DNA from: Neoechinorhynchus agilis
Taxonomy: Eukaryota > Acanthocephala
Assembly: GCA_051530055.1 (NCBI GenBank)
Contig: CM121342.1
Coordinates: forward strand, 6,138,001 to 6,202,000
Length of the DNA: 64,000 nt
Direction of reading: 5' to 3'
Under the pieces are notes generated by a model. It had not been told where the DNA came from, made no database searches, and saw only the letters and a list, made by a program, of their open reading frames with translations. Below, piece by piece: positions 1 to 12,010 of the stretch. The position numbers and the translations under genes are program-made. Position 1 is the first letter of the stretch, and every line of letters starts with the position of its first letter.

Positions 1-198
1 GGCCATTTGTAGAAATAAAATGTTCAGTTTCCTATTGGTCGACGAAATTACTTTAGTAATTGTTTTGTTTTTCTGATTCTGTTGATCTAAAAGTTCAAAA
101 GGCTTATTTGGTGTGGGTTTTGTATTCTAAAAAGTCCAATTTAAATTTTCGCTAAAGCATCCCCATTTCACACAACATTTTTTCAAAATTTCTCTTGA

Positions 199-2298
199 TT
201 AAACAAGTTCATCTCTATGTTTCCTCCAATACCTTTTGACCTTAACGTGCCCATCATCAGCGACGACCATTATTTTCTTTTGAGTGTTGCTGTACAAAAG
301 TACACCGATTGAACGAGCATAATTGCTCAATATCTTAAAAGCAACATCATTCTCGAAGTTTATGTACATGAAAGCATCCTGGGCGACGAGTCTTTTCTGT
401 TCCATTTCCCATCGTTGAATTTGATCGAGGACATTGATCGGAGATGTCGTCTCCGTTAGGTCGTCATTACTTCCTAAAAGTTGCGCTCCTTGATGGCAAT
501 GATTCTCATTTAAGTATTTTATGATTTGTCGCGCTGATACACCTCTTTTAAACGCTTTCTTTACACTTTCTCTTGTTAGTTGGAAAACTGTAAGATTTGG
601 AAGCCTGTAAGATGAGCTTTTAAGTTATAAGCTCGAGAAGGGATTCAAACCTTTTGAGCGGTTGAGCGAACATAGACACGACTCGCAAATGCAGTTTTGA
701 CCCTATATCTCTTTTTTTATTAAAAATAAATAAAAAATTACTTACCGGAACGTAAGTATAACTGAAAATTGGTTTGAACGACGAGAAATCCGTCTAATTC
801 ACTTGAAGGTCTTGTGCTTGGATTCGTGAGTAAATATCCCATTTCCGGTATCACCTTATTTTCTCTAGCATTAATTAACTTTTTTTGCAACGAATGTACA
901 AACCGCTTTTTTTATTATGTTTACGAATCCAAGATGATAGAGAATTTCGACTATTCTCACTTGTTGTCCACCAAAACGTGAAATTTCAATCGGCTGTCAT
1001 TTGCAAAGTTTAAGTTAGAAAAAGTGTTTGAAGATTGAATTGTCGTGTAAAAATTAAAAGAATTAACAAAATTGTATGTGAGGAGGTACCGGGGAATGTG
1101 ATTGGTTCCAATACTAAAAAAGCCGGTCATAGGGGAAATATTTCGCGAGAAAGTGACCTCGCCTCCTCAGTCCCGAAGGATTTTCTCTGTCGATGATTAA
1201 CTGTAAAAATAGAGACTAAGGCGATTACTGTGAAACATGGCATAAAAGTCCTAAAGACACGATCTAACGTCGTATCCTTCAACCAAAAATTTGGAATTGT
1301 TTTCAAAAAATATAAAGTGGTTAGGTAACATTTTAGAACTGATAATCGTACCCGACACGAGGTTCGACGAACGTCTTTAATTCAAAAAAAAATCATTTAC
1401 CGTCACAATCGGAACCAATCACAATCTTTAAATTTTTACACGCCAGATATTAGAGAAAAAAAGTTTTTTACCCGGTGACTAACCTCCGTATTGTTTGTGT
1501 ACATCAATTCGATTATAAATATCAAAGCCTTTGCTCTTTGTTCGTGTGGCTCATTCTTTAATATGGCTGTTAGAAACATCCACATTTGATCGTATGTTGT
1601 ACTTAACACAAATTCGAATCCGTCGCCAGTTAGACAAACATCGTTGTTTGTGTCAACTGTGAGATAATTCGCTCGAAATAAGAGATCGAATCCTCGGCCG
1701 AGCTTTTCGTCACGTGTACCGGAAATCAAAGCATTCAATAGATCCTAAATTTTTAATTAAAGCGACTTTATAAACGCACAGAAACGTACATTCCAACTTG
1801 AATTTGAGCTTTCATCGATGCATAGATCAATCATGCGACTTCCGTTTGCTTCATCGAACCATATTCTTTTGCTAAAAGAAGGATTGAAGTTATTTTTATT
1901 AACTCTTTAAAATGTGGCGTAAAACCCTTCAAAAATGGCATCATTTAAGTTTTCAAGGAAGTCCGGTTTTAACGATATCTTCCCATGATGCTCTTGGCCA
2001 ATACGTTCTTCACGAAATATTCTCAAAGAATTAAAGTTCTCACAGATTGTTTCAAGTGCTTCTTTGTCTACGAATGTACTTATCATCGACATTGGAAGTG
2101 AGCCGCCGGCCATCATGATTCTTAGAACCAAATGCTGAGTGAGTGGTTCCATTTTCCTTTTTTTAAACGAGAAGAATAAAATCGAGTATTTCATTTAAAT
2201 GAAGTTTTTTACCTGAATATTGTGAAGCAAATAGCAGGTGATTTTAAGAGCTCATCCAAGATTTGATTGGAAAACGAACTCAATAGTTTCAGAAACAT
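199..2298 (-). CDS. GTF2H4: General transcription factor IIH subunit 4 (p52/Tfb2)
   Basis: This is the p52 subunit of the TFIIH core, which anchors and stimulates the XPB helicase in transcription initiation and nucleotide excision repair in the nucleus. The first exon (2213-2298) encodes a start like MFLKLLSSFSNQILDELLKS. The following exons (1926-2156, 1790-1871, about 1484-1744) give the conserved winged-helix region, including LTGDGFEFVLSTTYDQMWMF, which matches human TSAGFQFLLLDTPAQLWYF. Further exons near 744-865 and 643-707 lead to 199-604, whose end (FENDVAFKILSNYARSIGVL, then KRYWRKHRDEL) is the XPB-binding C-terminal domain. Introns are short. The junctions at 1926/1871 and 1790/1744 keep frame, but the joints between 866 and 1484 are not resolved, and about 45 family residues should come from there. 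Family identity is clear over most of the length. Confidence 0.9.
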
Positions 2299-2690
2299 AT
2301 CTGAAGATGTGGTTAGTAAACAAAGAAAAGAAAAAGGGTTTTAATCAAGCTTTTTAACTGAATCTTTAGCATAGAATCATTGCAAAATTTCCTATTTAGC
2401 TCAGAGGGAAATTCTATTTTGGTTCATAAAAATCAGTCAGTCTCTGAATCTGCCGGTTAATCAGAAGACACCTAATAATCGGCTGATCCAATTAACCCAT
2501 TTAGATTGTTGTGCAAAACGAGTATTTGAAAAACAAAATTAATATTGATAATCAAGAGAGAAAATCCTTGGGGATGATAGAGGTGAGGATGTGTTCATTT
2601 TCCCTGAAACGTAGCTCCTTCATAAGGCTGATTTTGAAATGTTTGAGAAATATGAGGCTTTACATTTCAAAAAAAAACATACCATAATAT

Positions 2691-2899
2691 TTGTTGATTG
2701 GAGAGATAAATGAAATTAAGATTTTATTGGATATTTCGATCCACTATCTCGGATCTTCTTCAGCGATTCTTTGCAAGTTTTTTCAACGAGACGCATTCAC
2801 AGTTGAAAAAACTTGCAAACAATCGCTGAAGAAGATCCGAGATAGTGGATCGAAATATCCAATAAAATCTTAATTTCATTTATCTCTCCTATCAACAAA
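2691..2899. repeat. Foldback (MITE-like) element, 97-bp arms
   Basis: A near-perfect inverted repeat: arm 2691-2787 pairs with 2803-2899 with about two mismatches around a 15-base loop. The outer ends read TTGTTGAT and ATCAACAA. A single-arm relative lies at about 40048-40150, also followed by a stretch ending in ATCTTTTCAA, so the family is dispersed. No coding capacity is visible. It is probably a non-autonomous DNA element. Confidence 0.85.
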
Positions 2900-3354
2900 T
2901 AACAATAAATTATCTTTTCAACAGTGATCATAATCTCACTCGTATTAACAAATATCTTTATCCAATAACAGATTTTTACTCGGTAGATCGAGGGCCGGGG
3001 ATTATGATCACCACATCGCTAATTTACAAGAAATCGTCAATATAGAGAAATTCCTTGGGGTTGATAGATTTGGAGACCTTTTAAGAAGATCCAAATGAGG
3101 CTTTTTTCTCTTTCGGAATATATCAATACTGGAAGAGCAAAGTTCAATTATGGATAATCTAAAAAATAATCTCCTAAAATTAGAATCTATTCAAAAAAAC
3201 CCAATTCATCTTACCATTTATTTAAAAGACGCTTATCGGCAATGAAAAAATATTGGACCGTCGCCATCATCGATATTTTCTTTTTTGGTTGTTCATCTTT
3301 CTTAAAAGTGTTAATTGAAGACGTGACGTTTATAAATACGTCACAGTTCGTTGG
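2900..3354. other. Intergenic stretch, nothing recognised
   Basis: AT-rich sequence between the foldback element and the minisatellite. I see no exon with family similarity and no repeat of its own. Confidence 0.5.
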
Positions 3355-3925
3355 TTTCTTCCGTGCGTTTCCCCCTCACACAATGACTCTTCACCACTCA
3401 TTGATTTCTTCCGTGTATTTCCCCCTCACACGATGATGCTTCACTGGGTTCTTCCGTATCTAACACGATGACGCTTCACTGGATTCTTCCGTGTATTCCC
3501 CCACTCACACGATGACGCTTCAGATGATTCTTCCGTATCTCACACGATGACGCTTCACTGGATTCTTCCGTGTATCTCCCCCTCACACGATGACGCTTCA
3601 CTGGATTCTTCCATGTATTCCCCCACTCACACGATGACGCTTCAGTGGATTCTTCCCTGTATTCCCCGTCACAAAATGACGCTTTACCACTCATTGCTTT
3701 CTTCCGTGTATTTCCCCCTCACACGATGACGCTTCACTGGATTCTTCCGTGTATTCCCCGTCACACAATAACGCTTCACCACTCATTGGTTTCTTCCGTG
3801 TATTTCCCCCTCACACGATGACGCTTCACTGGATTCTTCCGTGTATTTCCCCCCTCACACGATGACGCATCACTGGATTCTTCCGTGCATTCCCCTCACA
3901 CGATGACGCTTCACCACTTTCCGTT
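3355..3925. repeat. 40-45 bp minisatellite upstream of KARS
   Basis: About a dozen imperfect copies of a unit built around CACACGATGACGCTTCACT followed by GGATTCTTCCGTGTATTCCC. Unit length varies by a few bases. The array ends about 50 bp before the KARS start codon. Open frames inside it on both strands are artefacts of the repeat. Confidence 0.9.
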
Positions 3926-3974
3926 GACGTGAGCTTCTTTCTTTTCAGCAGCAGCAGCCGAGAACAATTTGAGG

Positions 3975-5842
3975 ATGGACGTTAAAATCAGTAAAAAGTA
4001 AGATATGTTGTTTTTGTTCAAAAAGAGAGTTGATGTGTTTGGCCGTCGTTTTCTTCTCAGTGAACAAAAGCGACGGGCGAAAATGGAGCGGAAAATGATG
4101 GAAAAACCGGTTCGAGTGGTCAGTGAAGAGAAAGTGGACGACGACGAGGAGATTGCCGTTAGTATTTTAAAAGTTTTTGTCTAACTTTATTTTTCGTTAG
4201 GCTTACTACATTTCCCGTCAGAAACGAATGTCTGAACTCAAATCCCAAGGGAAAAACCCGTATCCTCACAAATTCAATGTTAGTTTGTCTCTAAAATCAT
4301 TCATAGACACCTACGGTCCAGCGCTCGTTCCCGATCAAAGCAGCGAAGACGTAGTATCGATCGCAGGCCGCATTTATTCCATTAGGGGAGCTAGTCAGAA
4401 ATTAAAATTTATCGATATCCGAGCGGAAATGGCGAAATTGCAGGTTCTGGCTAACGCAAGACTGTACGGTGAAGACGACTCTCTAGAAACGGAACAACAA
4501 CGGGAAACAAGCTTTCTTGAGATTGTAAAAGTTCTTGTTGGATATTGATTGATAGGGTGGGTGAGGTTTTCTTCTTCGAATTATCCACAAGCGAATAGAT
4601 GAGATTCGTCGCGGTGATATAATAGGCGTCAGTGGTCATCCCTCCCGTTCAAAAACGGGCGAATTGAGCATTATTCCAAGGAAAATAACGATTCTGACTC
4701 CATGTCTTCGTTCAATACCTCACCTTCATTTCGGTGTCCGAGATAAAGAGCTCCGATTTCGTAAACGATATCTCGACCTAATCGCGAATCCGGACAATTT
4801 AAAGACGTTTGTGATCCGAGCAAAGATCTTGAAGTTCGTAAGGCAATTTCTGGACTCTAACGGATTCCTCGAAGTAGAAACTCCAATTCTGAACGTAATC
4901 GCGGGCGGTGCAACGGCTCGTCCTTTCATAACTCATCACAATGAGCTAGACATGGATTTGTTTCTACGCGTAGCTCCTGAGCTTTACCATAAGATGCTGG
5001 TCGTCGGTGGAATAGATCGTGTTTACGAGATTGGCCGTCTATTTAGAAACGAAGGAATCGATCATACCCACAATCCAGAATTCACTTCATGCGAGTTTTA
5101 TATGGCTTATGCCGATTACAACGATCTCATGTCAATGACCGAACAAATCTTCTCCGGTCTCGCTCGGTTCCTTGCACCAGATAGTGCAGCAGATTTAAAA
5201 GTGGATTTTAACGAGGCCGGACGCAAAATGACCGTGGATTTTCGACCACCATACAAACGATTGGATATGATGGAAGAGTTGGAAAAGAAACTTGAAGTCA
5301 ATCTTCCTTGTCCTACGACGTACTCGACGGAAAAAAGTCGAAAAGTATTTGATGATTTGTGCGTGAAACATGAAGTTATATGTCAAGAACCAAGGACTAC
5401 TGCTCGATTGATCGACAAATTAGTTGGACATTTCATTGAACCTGATTGCGTAAATCCAACGTTTATCGTCAATCATCCACAGATTTTGAGTCCGCTAGCG
5501 AAACCTCATAGAACTAAGGCGGGACTTACTGAACGATTTGAGCTGTTCGTTGCTCAGCGAGAGTTGGCGAATGCGTACACGGAACTCAATGATCCAGCCA
5601 TTCAACGAGAACTTTTTAATCAACAAGCTAAGGCAAAAGCGGCTGGGGATAATGAGGCTTTTGATGTTGATGAGACATTTCTAGAAGCTTTAGAATATGG
5701 ATTACCCCCTACAGCTGGATATGGACTTGGGATTGATCGATTGACCATGCTGTTTGCCAATAAGGACAACATCAAAGAAATTCTTTTCTTTCCTGCCATG
5801 AAACCTGCCGCGAAAAACGAGGCAAATGATGAATCCAAATAG
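3975..5842 (+). CDS. KARS: Lysyl-tRNA synthetase (class II), cytosolic type
   Basis: It charges tRNA-Lys with lysine. Four exons, 3975-3997, 4061-4157, 4201-4524 and 4592-5842, join in frame to 564 residues, against 597 for human cytosolic KARS1. The N-terminus is a short Lys/Arg/Glu-rich extension, followed by the OB-fold anticodon-binding domain ([14 protein letters not shown] entry, RRGDIIGV) and the class II core. Motif 2 is seen in [20 protein letters not shown] and motif 3 in [39 protein letters not shown] is a signature of the family. Exon 1 is only 23 coding bases. The start was chosen because it follows a pyrimidine-rich acceptor (TTCTTTCTTTTCAG) and gives a typical basic N-terminus. 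No mitochondrial presequence is obvious, though alternative splicing could supply one. Confidence 0.96.
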
Positions 5843-6059
5843 AGAGTTTATTTTTTTTGCAAAAAAACCTCGTTGTTCAAAGCGAGATTGACTTTATCAT
5901 AAAAAACAAACGAGGGTGGTTCGTGATGCCATCTGAGCATTTTATGAACGACAAATATTAAGTAAACATTCATCGTCATGTATAACGTCGCTCACACAGC
6001 ACTTACGTCGCTACAACAACATTTTCCATCGTTCAGTTCTTCGCTTAAATGTCTACTTT

Positions 6060-9010
6060 GTAGTGACCATTAACGACGTCATAAGGTTCATGTTAACGTT
6101 TTCCGTGTTATGTTGAATAGAAAACATTTTTTTTGCGGCGGCAGTAACCCCGACGCTGTCGACCGTGGTTCGACAGTAGAAGCGAATAGCAACTTGAACA
6201 CGGTTCCTCTGAAGCTGCCACAGTTTTGGTCACAACAACCACGAATCTGGTTCGTCCATGCTGAGGCTCAATTTGCTTTCGGGTTGAAAAATGCTGCAAA
6301 CATTCCATGTTTAGGTGTGGATTTTGCTTTCGTCTACTCAGATGATATACTGATCGCGAGTTCAAATCGATCTGAGCACAGGAAACACCTACGAACATTC
6401 TTCGATGGACTCTCAGAGTACGGCCTCGTTCTGAACCCAGATTAGTGTGAGTTCGCAGTAGAACGGATCGCGGTGGTGTGAGTGGACGGGGTACAGTACA
6501 ATTGCCAGATAAAGTAAGCGCGATTCGCAGTTACCCTCTTCCAACATCCACCAAAGCTTTGCAAGGATTTGTTGGCATGGTAAATTATTATCATCATTTC
6601 ATCCCTTCGGCAGCCCGTCTGATGCGTCCGGTCTACCAAGCGCTTTCTGGTAAAACAAATCTACGAAGTTTTTCTTGGACAGTTAAAATGGCTTCAGCAT
6701 TCGAAAAAACTAAAGCCGCTCTAGCAAACGCAACGATGCTTTCACATTCAGTGACCGACGCACCAATCTCTATCAGTATAGATGCATTTGAGTTCGCTAC
6801 TGACGTTGTTCTACAGCAGAAGGTGTCCGATTCATGGCAGCCGCTGGCATTCTTCAACAAACAACTGCGTAAACCTGAACAACGGTACAGCACCTTCGAT
6901 CGCGAGCTTCGGGCCATGTATCTCGCTGTCCGACATTTTAGATATTACGTCGAGGGCCGATCGTTTACGATTTACACTGATCATCGATCTTTAGTTTATG
7001 CGATGTCAAAAGTTTCGGATCCTTGGTCCACCCGTCAACAACGACATTTGAATTATATATCTGAGTTCACGACCAATATCGAACTCATTAGTGGACAAGA
7101 GAACAAAGTTGCCGATGCATTGTCCCGTGTTGATTATTTAGCCAGTATTTCCGAAGGAATATCGTTTGAAGCGATGGCAGAAAATCAAAAGTCTGATCAA
7201 CACATCCATACATATCGTTCAGCGAATACCTCGCTACAGTTGAAAGAAATTCCTTTCAATGGCACAGGACAAACTATTTTGTGTGACATTTCGACTGGCC
7301 TTTATAGACCGTTGGTACCATCATCTTGGACGAAACGAGTTTTCGAAACTGTACACCAGCTGTCCCAACTTGGAATTAAAGCAACCCGAAAATTGGTTAA
7401 AAAAATACGTTTGGCCTGGTTCAACAAAGGATGTTGGTGCCAGGGTTCAGTCATGCATCGGATGTCAAAAGGCCAAGGTTCAAAGACGCATACAAGCACG
7501 GCTTTCTACTTTCGAACCTCCGCAACGTCGATTTGATCACATCCATATAGATTTAGTAGGCCCGCTACCGGTATCACAAGGTTTCACTCATTTATTAACC
7601 GTGATAGACCGATATACTCGATGACCCGAGGCGATTACTTTAAATAATACCAACGCCGTCACGTGTGCAAAAGCACTTATCAGCCAATTGATGGCTCGTT
7701 TTGGTATTCCTAACGACATCTCCTGCGGTCGAGGACCACAGTTCATATCCGAGCTGTGGAGAACAATCGCAGAACATTTAGGAATGAAGCTCCACCGCAC
7801 AACCGCGTATCATCTTCAATCCAATGATATGGTAGAAAGATTCCACAGGCATCTGAAATCGGCTTTGAAAGCTCACCACTGCGGAAACAATTGGATCGAC
7901 AAATTGCCTTGGATTTTGTTAGGAATTCGCACGGCGCCCAAAGCCGACCTTGATTCCTCAGCAGCAGAGCATGAATATGGAAGTGCCATCAACATACCTG
8001 CCGATTTTCTTAATTCCTCACTTAGCCAATTCGATTCTCACACTCATCTACAACGGCGACGTAATGAGGTTAAATCTCTTGCGCCCATACCCGCTGTGAA
8101 CCATGGTAAAGTGACGACGTTTGTACTACAACCTCTCAGCAGAGCATCGTTCGTTTTTGTCAGACGCGGTCAGCATGAGAATCCTGTAAGGGCGCCGTAC
8201 ACCTGACCTTACAAAGCACTTGATCGCAACGAAAAGATTTTCATGATCGATCTCGATGAAATACCAGAGAACGTATCAATAGACCGCCTCAAACAAGCGT
8301 ATATCGATCCAACATATCCCGTCTTTCTCGCTCAACCTCCAAAACGAGGCCGACCTCGCAAAAAAACGGAAGAACCTTCTTGAGGAGGCTATGTAGTGAC
8401 CATTAACGCCATCATAAGGTTCATGCTAACGTTTTCCGTGTTATGTTGAATAAAAAACCATTTTTGTGCGGCGAAAGTAGATTTTTCGATTTACTGATGC
8501 CAGTTACCACAACGACTTCCGCTCTTTGTTCCACACGGCTCGATCCTTCAAATGCGAATTGATTCAAAGGAAATGGCGGAAAACAACAACTAACAATTAG
8601 ATTACTAAGCGCTGCTTGGTTGTTCAGTCGCATGTTTTATCTATTGATGATTGTTTGATTGACAATCCGACTGAAAGAGAGTTTATTGAAACACCTAGCT
8701 TTCGCCGTCCAACGGCTTCTTCAGGGTGTAATTGCAGCCGTTGGACGGCGAAAGCTAGGTGTTTCAATAAACTCTCTTTCAGTCGGATTGTCAATCAAAC
8801 AATCATCAATAACTAACAATTAACCAACCAAAATAAATCTCCCACAAACAATAACCATCAACTTTCCCCCCATTCGACCGAACCCGTAATCCTCCTCAAA
8901 ATAAACAGCCGCATTCGTTTGACAAATCAGAACTCGAGGGCTCACGAGGAGGACCCAGAGAAGGACATGGTTTCTGTACTTTGAATAAAATAAAAAATGT
9001 GTTATTATTA
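6060..9010 (+). mobile_element. Broken Ty3/gypsy LTR retrotransposon fossil
   Basis: This is a fossil of the Ty3/gypsy family. Parts recognisable in order are a short gag-like segment (around 6210-6290), reverse transcriptase (about 6320-6650), RNase H with the family-typical connection region (about 6770-7140), a zinc-binding linker and the integrase core (about 7400-7950). A repeat of about 70 bp beginning TAGTGACCATTAACG occurs at 6060 and again near 8394, marking the two ends; the right-hand copy runs on to about 9010. The element is broken, with several breaks (roughly four or five), and so is not young. A foldback element has inserted into its 3' repeat. Confidence 0.88.
8588..8822. mobile_element. 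Foldback element nested in the LTR fossil
   Basis: Perfect 74-bp inverted arms, 8643-8716 and 8737-8810, flank a 20-base loop. The 12-mer AACTAACAATTA occurs at 8588-8599 and again at 8811-8822, directly abutting the right arm, which may be a target-site duplication. Arm sequence is unrelated to the foldbacks at 2691 and 9939. The perfect arms suggest a recent insertion into an older element. Confidence 0.8.
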
Positions 9011-9049
9011 TACCTCTTAAATTTTTTACCCTTTTCCATCCTACCGAGA

Positions 9050-9690
9050 CTGCTCTATTTTTGCAAGGAATAGAATTTCATTCTTAAAATGTTTATACCT
9101 TCCATCGTCTCGACACAACTGAATCTCTTCTTTTGCAAAGAATAGAATTTCCTTTTTAAAATGTTTTTACCTTCCATCATCCAGACACAACTAAATCCCT
9201 TTTTTTGCAACGAATAGAATTTCCTTTTTAAAATGTTTGTGCCTTCCATCATCCAGACACAACTGAATCTCTTTTTTTGCAAAGAATAGAATTTCCTTCC
9301 TAAAATGTTTATGCCTTCCATCGTCCAGACCCAACTGAATCTCTTTTTTTGCAAAGAATAGAATTTCCTTCCTAAAATGTTTATGCCTTCCATCGTCCAG
9401 ACCCAACTGAATCTCTTCTTTTGCAAAGAATAGAATTTCATTCTTAAAATGTTTATGCCTTCCATCGTCCCGACACAACTGAATCTCTTTTTTTGCAAAG
9501 AATAGAATTTCCTTCCTAAAAGTGTTTTTTTTGGTGTTTTTTGGTTTATGCCTTCCACCATCCCGACACAACTGGATCTCTTTTTTTGCAAAGAATAGAA
9601 TTTCCTTATAAGAAATGTTGATGCCTTCCATCGTCCCGACACAACTGGATCTCTTTTTTTGCAAAGAATAGAATTTCCTTATAAGAAATG
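9050..9690. repeat. 72-bp minisatellite, nine or so units
   Basis: Tandem units containing TTTGCAAAGAATAGAATTTCC and CTTCCATCGTCCAGACACAA. Because 72 is divisible by three, the minus strand is open for up to 195 codons, with a 24-residue period (FYSLQKKRFS, then MEGINIL), and a second minus frame is open for 175 codons. There is no signal peptide, and codon use is that of a repeat. It is not called as a gene. Confidence 0.88.
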
Positions 9691-9938
9691 TTTTATTATT
9701 ATATTGTTCATACTGCACCCAAAAATTTAGGATTTTTCTCGTTTCTAAGTGTTGGAGACAAATTGGCTGTCGATCATTTCCCTGACTCAGATCAATGGAC
9801 GAATTATTCTGATGTTTGTTTATGGCGACAACAGTATTGAAGGAATTTTTTGGTTAAATCCGATACACCTTTTGTCAAAGTCTATTTTGTTCATTTATTT
9901 TGATCATCGACAGTGGAAATCCTTCTTGTTAGTCAAAG

Positions 9939-10033
9939 TATAATTTTGGTGAACATACTCCCGGTCATAACCTAAATTTCCAATAAATCAAAATCAAATA
10001 GTTTATGACCGGGAGTATGTTCACCAAAATTAT
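9939..10033. repeat. Short foldback, 32-bp perfect arms
   Basis: TATAATTTTGGTGAACATAC and the rest of arm 9939-9970 are repeated in inverse at 10002-10033 around a 31-base AT-rich loop. It abuts the dispersed repeat that starts at 10037. Confidence 0.85.
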
Positions 10034-10036
10034 AAT

Positions 10037-10200
10037 TGCTAATTTCAACGTTCGTGTTCTCGTTGCATTTAGCGAAAGTGAAAAAAGATTGTTTTATCTC
10101 TTAATTTTCAGTACGAATAAAGACAACGAACAGTTGACTTGTAAACAAAAACGATCATTTCATCGTTACGATGTAAAAATTCAACAGCCTTGAATTTGGT
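10037..10200. repeat. Dispersed repeat, copy 1
   Basis: Sequence beginning AACGTTCGTGTTCTCGTTGC and ending near TTGAATTTGG recurs at 28475-28715 with a few substitutions. No coding potential is evident. Confidence 0.8.
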
Positions 10201-10274
10201 ACTTCCACTGCCGTTCGAGCGAGCGAAATTGCAAGAGAATCTAAAATTTGCTTATGAAGGTGTGTGTGCTCTTT

Positions 10275-10380
10275 GGTGATTAAGAAGAATAAATATATTG
10301 ATTTATCAATTTTACCTATATTTTGTCGGCGTAGTCGGATTTCTTTTCAGGTCGCAAAAATTGTTTCGAAATAAAAGTGA
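10275..10380. repeat. Partial copy of the foldback found in the PIGT intron
   Basis: TTAAGAAGAATAAATATATT and CGGATTTCTTTTCAGGTCGC match, in inverse order, the foldback carried by each 349-bp unit at 51890-53035. Confidence 0.7.
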
Positions 10381-10549
10381 AAGTTAAGCTGTTTTTCGCA
10401 GTGAGAGATTGTCCAAGATTCCTTCAATTTCTCCGCCATAAACAAACGTGCAAGAAATGTTCACTTCAACGCTTAGCCAGATTTGAAGATAAAATGGTTT
10501 TTTCGTTCAACTCAAGGAGTATATTTTTATGGAATTTCCGTATTTCCTT

Positions 10550-10765
10550 TATGCCTCGTTTTTTAGAGGTGTTTCAAATCAATTAAAAATGGTTTCGATG
10601 ATGCCGTCGTGTAGAGAAATCGAAAAAGGAGAATATTTAATGGTAAAAATTTTAAGTGCCTCGTTTTTTAGAGGTGTTTCAAATCAATTAAAAATGGTTT
10701 CGATGATGCCGTCGTGTAGAGAAATTGAAAAAGGAGAACATTTAATGGTAAAAATTTTAAGTGTT
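10550..10765. repeat. 104-bp direct duplication
   Basis: Two nearly identical copies of a unit starting TGCCTCGTTTTTTAGAGGTG stand head to tail. The rest of 10380-10980 shows no recognisable gene. Confidence 0.85.
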
Positions 10766-11004
10766 TGTTTATGGCGACAATCGTTGAAGCGATTTACATG
10801 CAACCGAAATATCGGACTTAATAAATTCTTTTAATTTTTTACGCCGATTTTTTAAGTATTTTCCGATTACTGGAGAAAATAAAAAAAATTAGAATGGAGG
10901 AGAATGCGATTATTCAAAGAGATTGTTACTAAATGCGTTGCTCCAAATAAAACAACATCGATGCTTTTTTATTAGCGTCGGAACATTACAAAACAAATGA
11001 TACT

Positions 11005-11624
11005 TTATTTTAGATCAGGTTCCTCCAAAGGAATAGACATACCAACAGGTAAGAGCACTTGATTATCCTTTTCTTTTAGAATAATTGTAGCAAGTCCCGA
11101 TCGATTGCCTCCTGTGAAATTTCTTAAAATAATCGCTCTTAATTGAAGAATTTCCCGTCTAAGCTCCGAATTTTGTTTCTAAATAGAACTTCTTTTTTTC
11201 TTACAGAAAGTATGAATAGGTTTTAACCTCAAGAGCTTTTATTTCTAACTGATAAGAAATTGTAAGACTTTCAAGATGTTCAATATGTCGACGACGTCTT
11301 TCCCGGCACCGCCTAGCGGCTTCCCTAACATTTCATTGAATCGCTTTAGGGATTACACCATAGATATTTTTAATCTGACCTGTTGCTTTCTCTTATTTGA
11401 CTCCTCCTTAACATCATGGCCGTTTCTTGATTGATTTTCGACTGATCGATTGTGTTACATTCACTGGTACTGCTGGTGGTCGTGGTGGACTCAGTGATTT
11501 GTGATCCATTGGACTCATTGACCCTCTATTACGGTAGTTTAGAAGAAGGAAAAAACGCGAATAAAACCTTAGCCTGGATCTTTGAGCTTCCGAGATCGTG
11601 TTCGTTGCAAGCAGAGTGGTTCAT
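11005..11624 (-). CDS. Small bZIP transcription factor
   Basis: Four exons, 11568-11624, 11380-11525, 11228-11324 and 11005-11178, join in frame to 157 residues. The third exon opens inside the basic region: the joined sequence RESNREAARRCRERRRRHIE fits the bZIP signature N-x2-A-A-x2-C-R. A leucine zipper follows in perfect heptads (L, Y, L, L, L at seven-residue spacing, beginning at the L of HIEHLE and running through KQNSELRREILQL). A Ser/Thr-rich segment precedes the basic region, and a short tail ends in PLEEPDLK. Such proteins dimerise on palindromic CRE/AP-1-like sites in the nucleus. The Cys in the signature points to the ATF/CREB/JDP side of the family, but the paralogue cannot be named. 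All four introns or exon joints use GT-AG. It is divergently placed to the receptor gene at 12011. Confidence 0.88.
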
Positions 11625-12010
11625 GATGGCTAATTTTGGTAGTATCTTGTAGCTGGTTCATATATTTGGGACAAAAAGGTCGTCAATCTTTATCATCATC
11701 ATCGTCGTGGTAGCAGTAGCAACAATGCCTTCTCCCATTATGCATCTTTTTCGGATTAGACACTCTTCCACCACCGCAGCAGCACTTGTGATGAGTCACA
11801 ACGAACAAAAAGATTGTCTGACAGTTATCCCAAGTCTTTGTCCTTCCTTTCACAGTGCACGAGAATGAAAATGCCACACATCCGTGTGAGTTTTCCCCAT
11901 GTAACTTTTGCTTATCTCCTCCTAATTTTTATGAGAGATGTCGACACAAAATGAAAAAATCAATATCTTGCAACTATACCAAAAAAAAGAAGTTACAACT
12001 TCAACGAAGC

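Noticed and set aside
3476-3729. Open frames on both strands in the KARS-proximal minisatellite
   Set aside because: They follow the repeat unit, lack any domain, and overlap one another on opposite strands.
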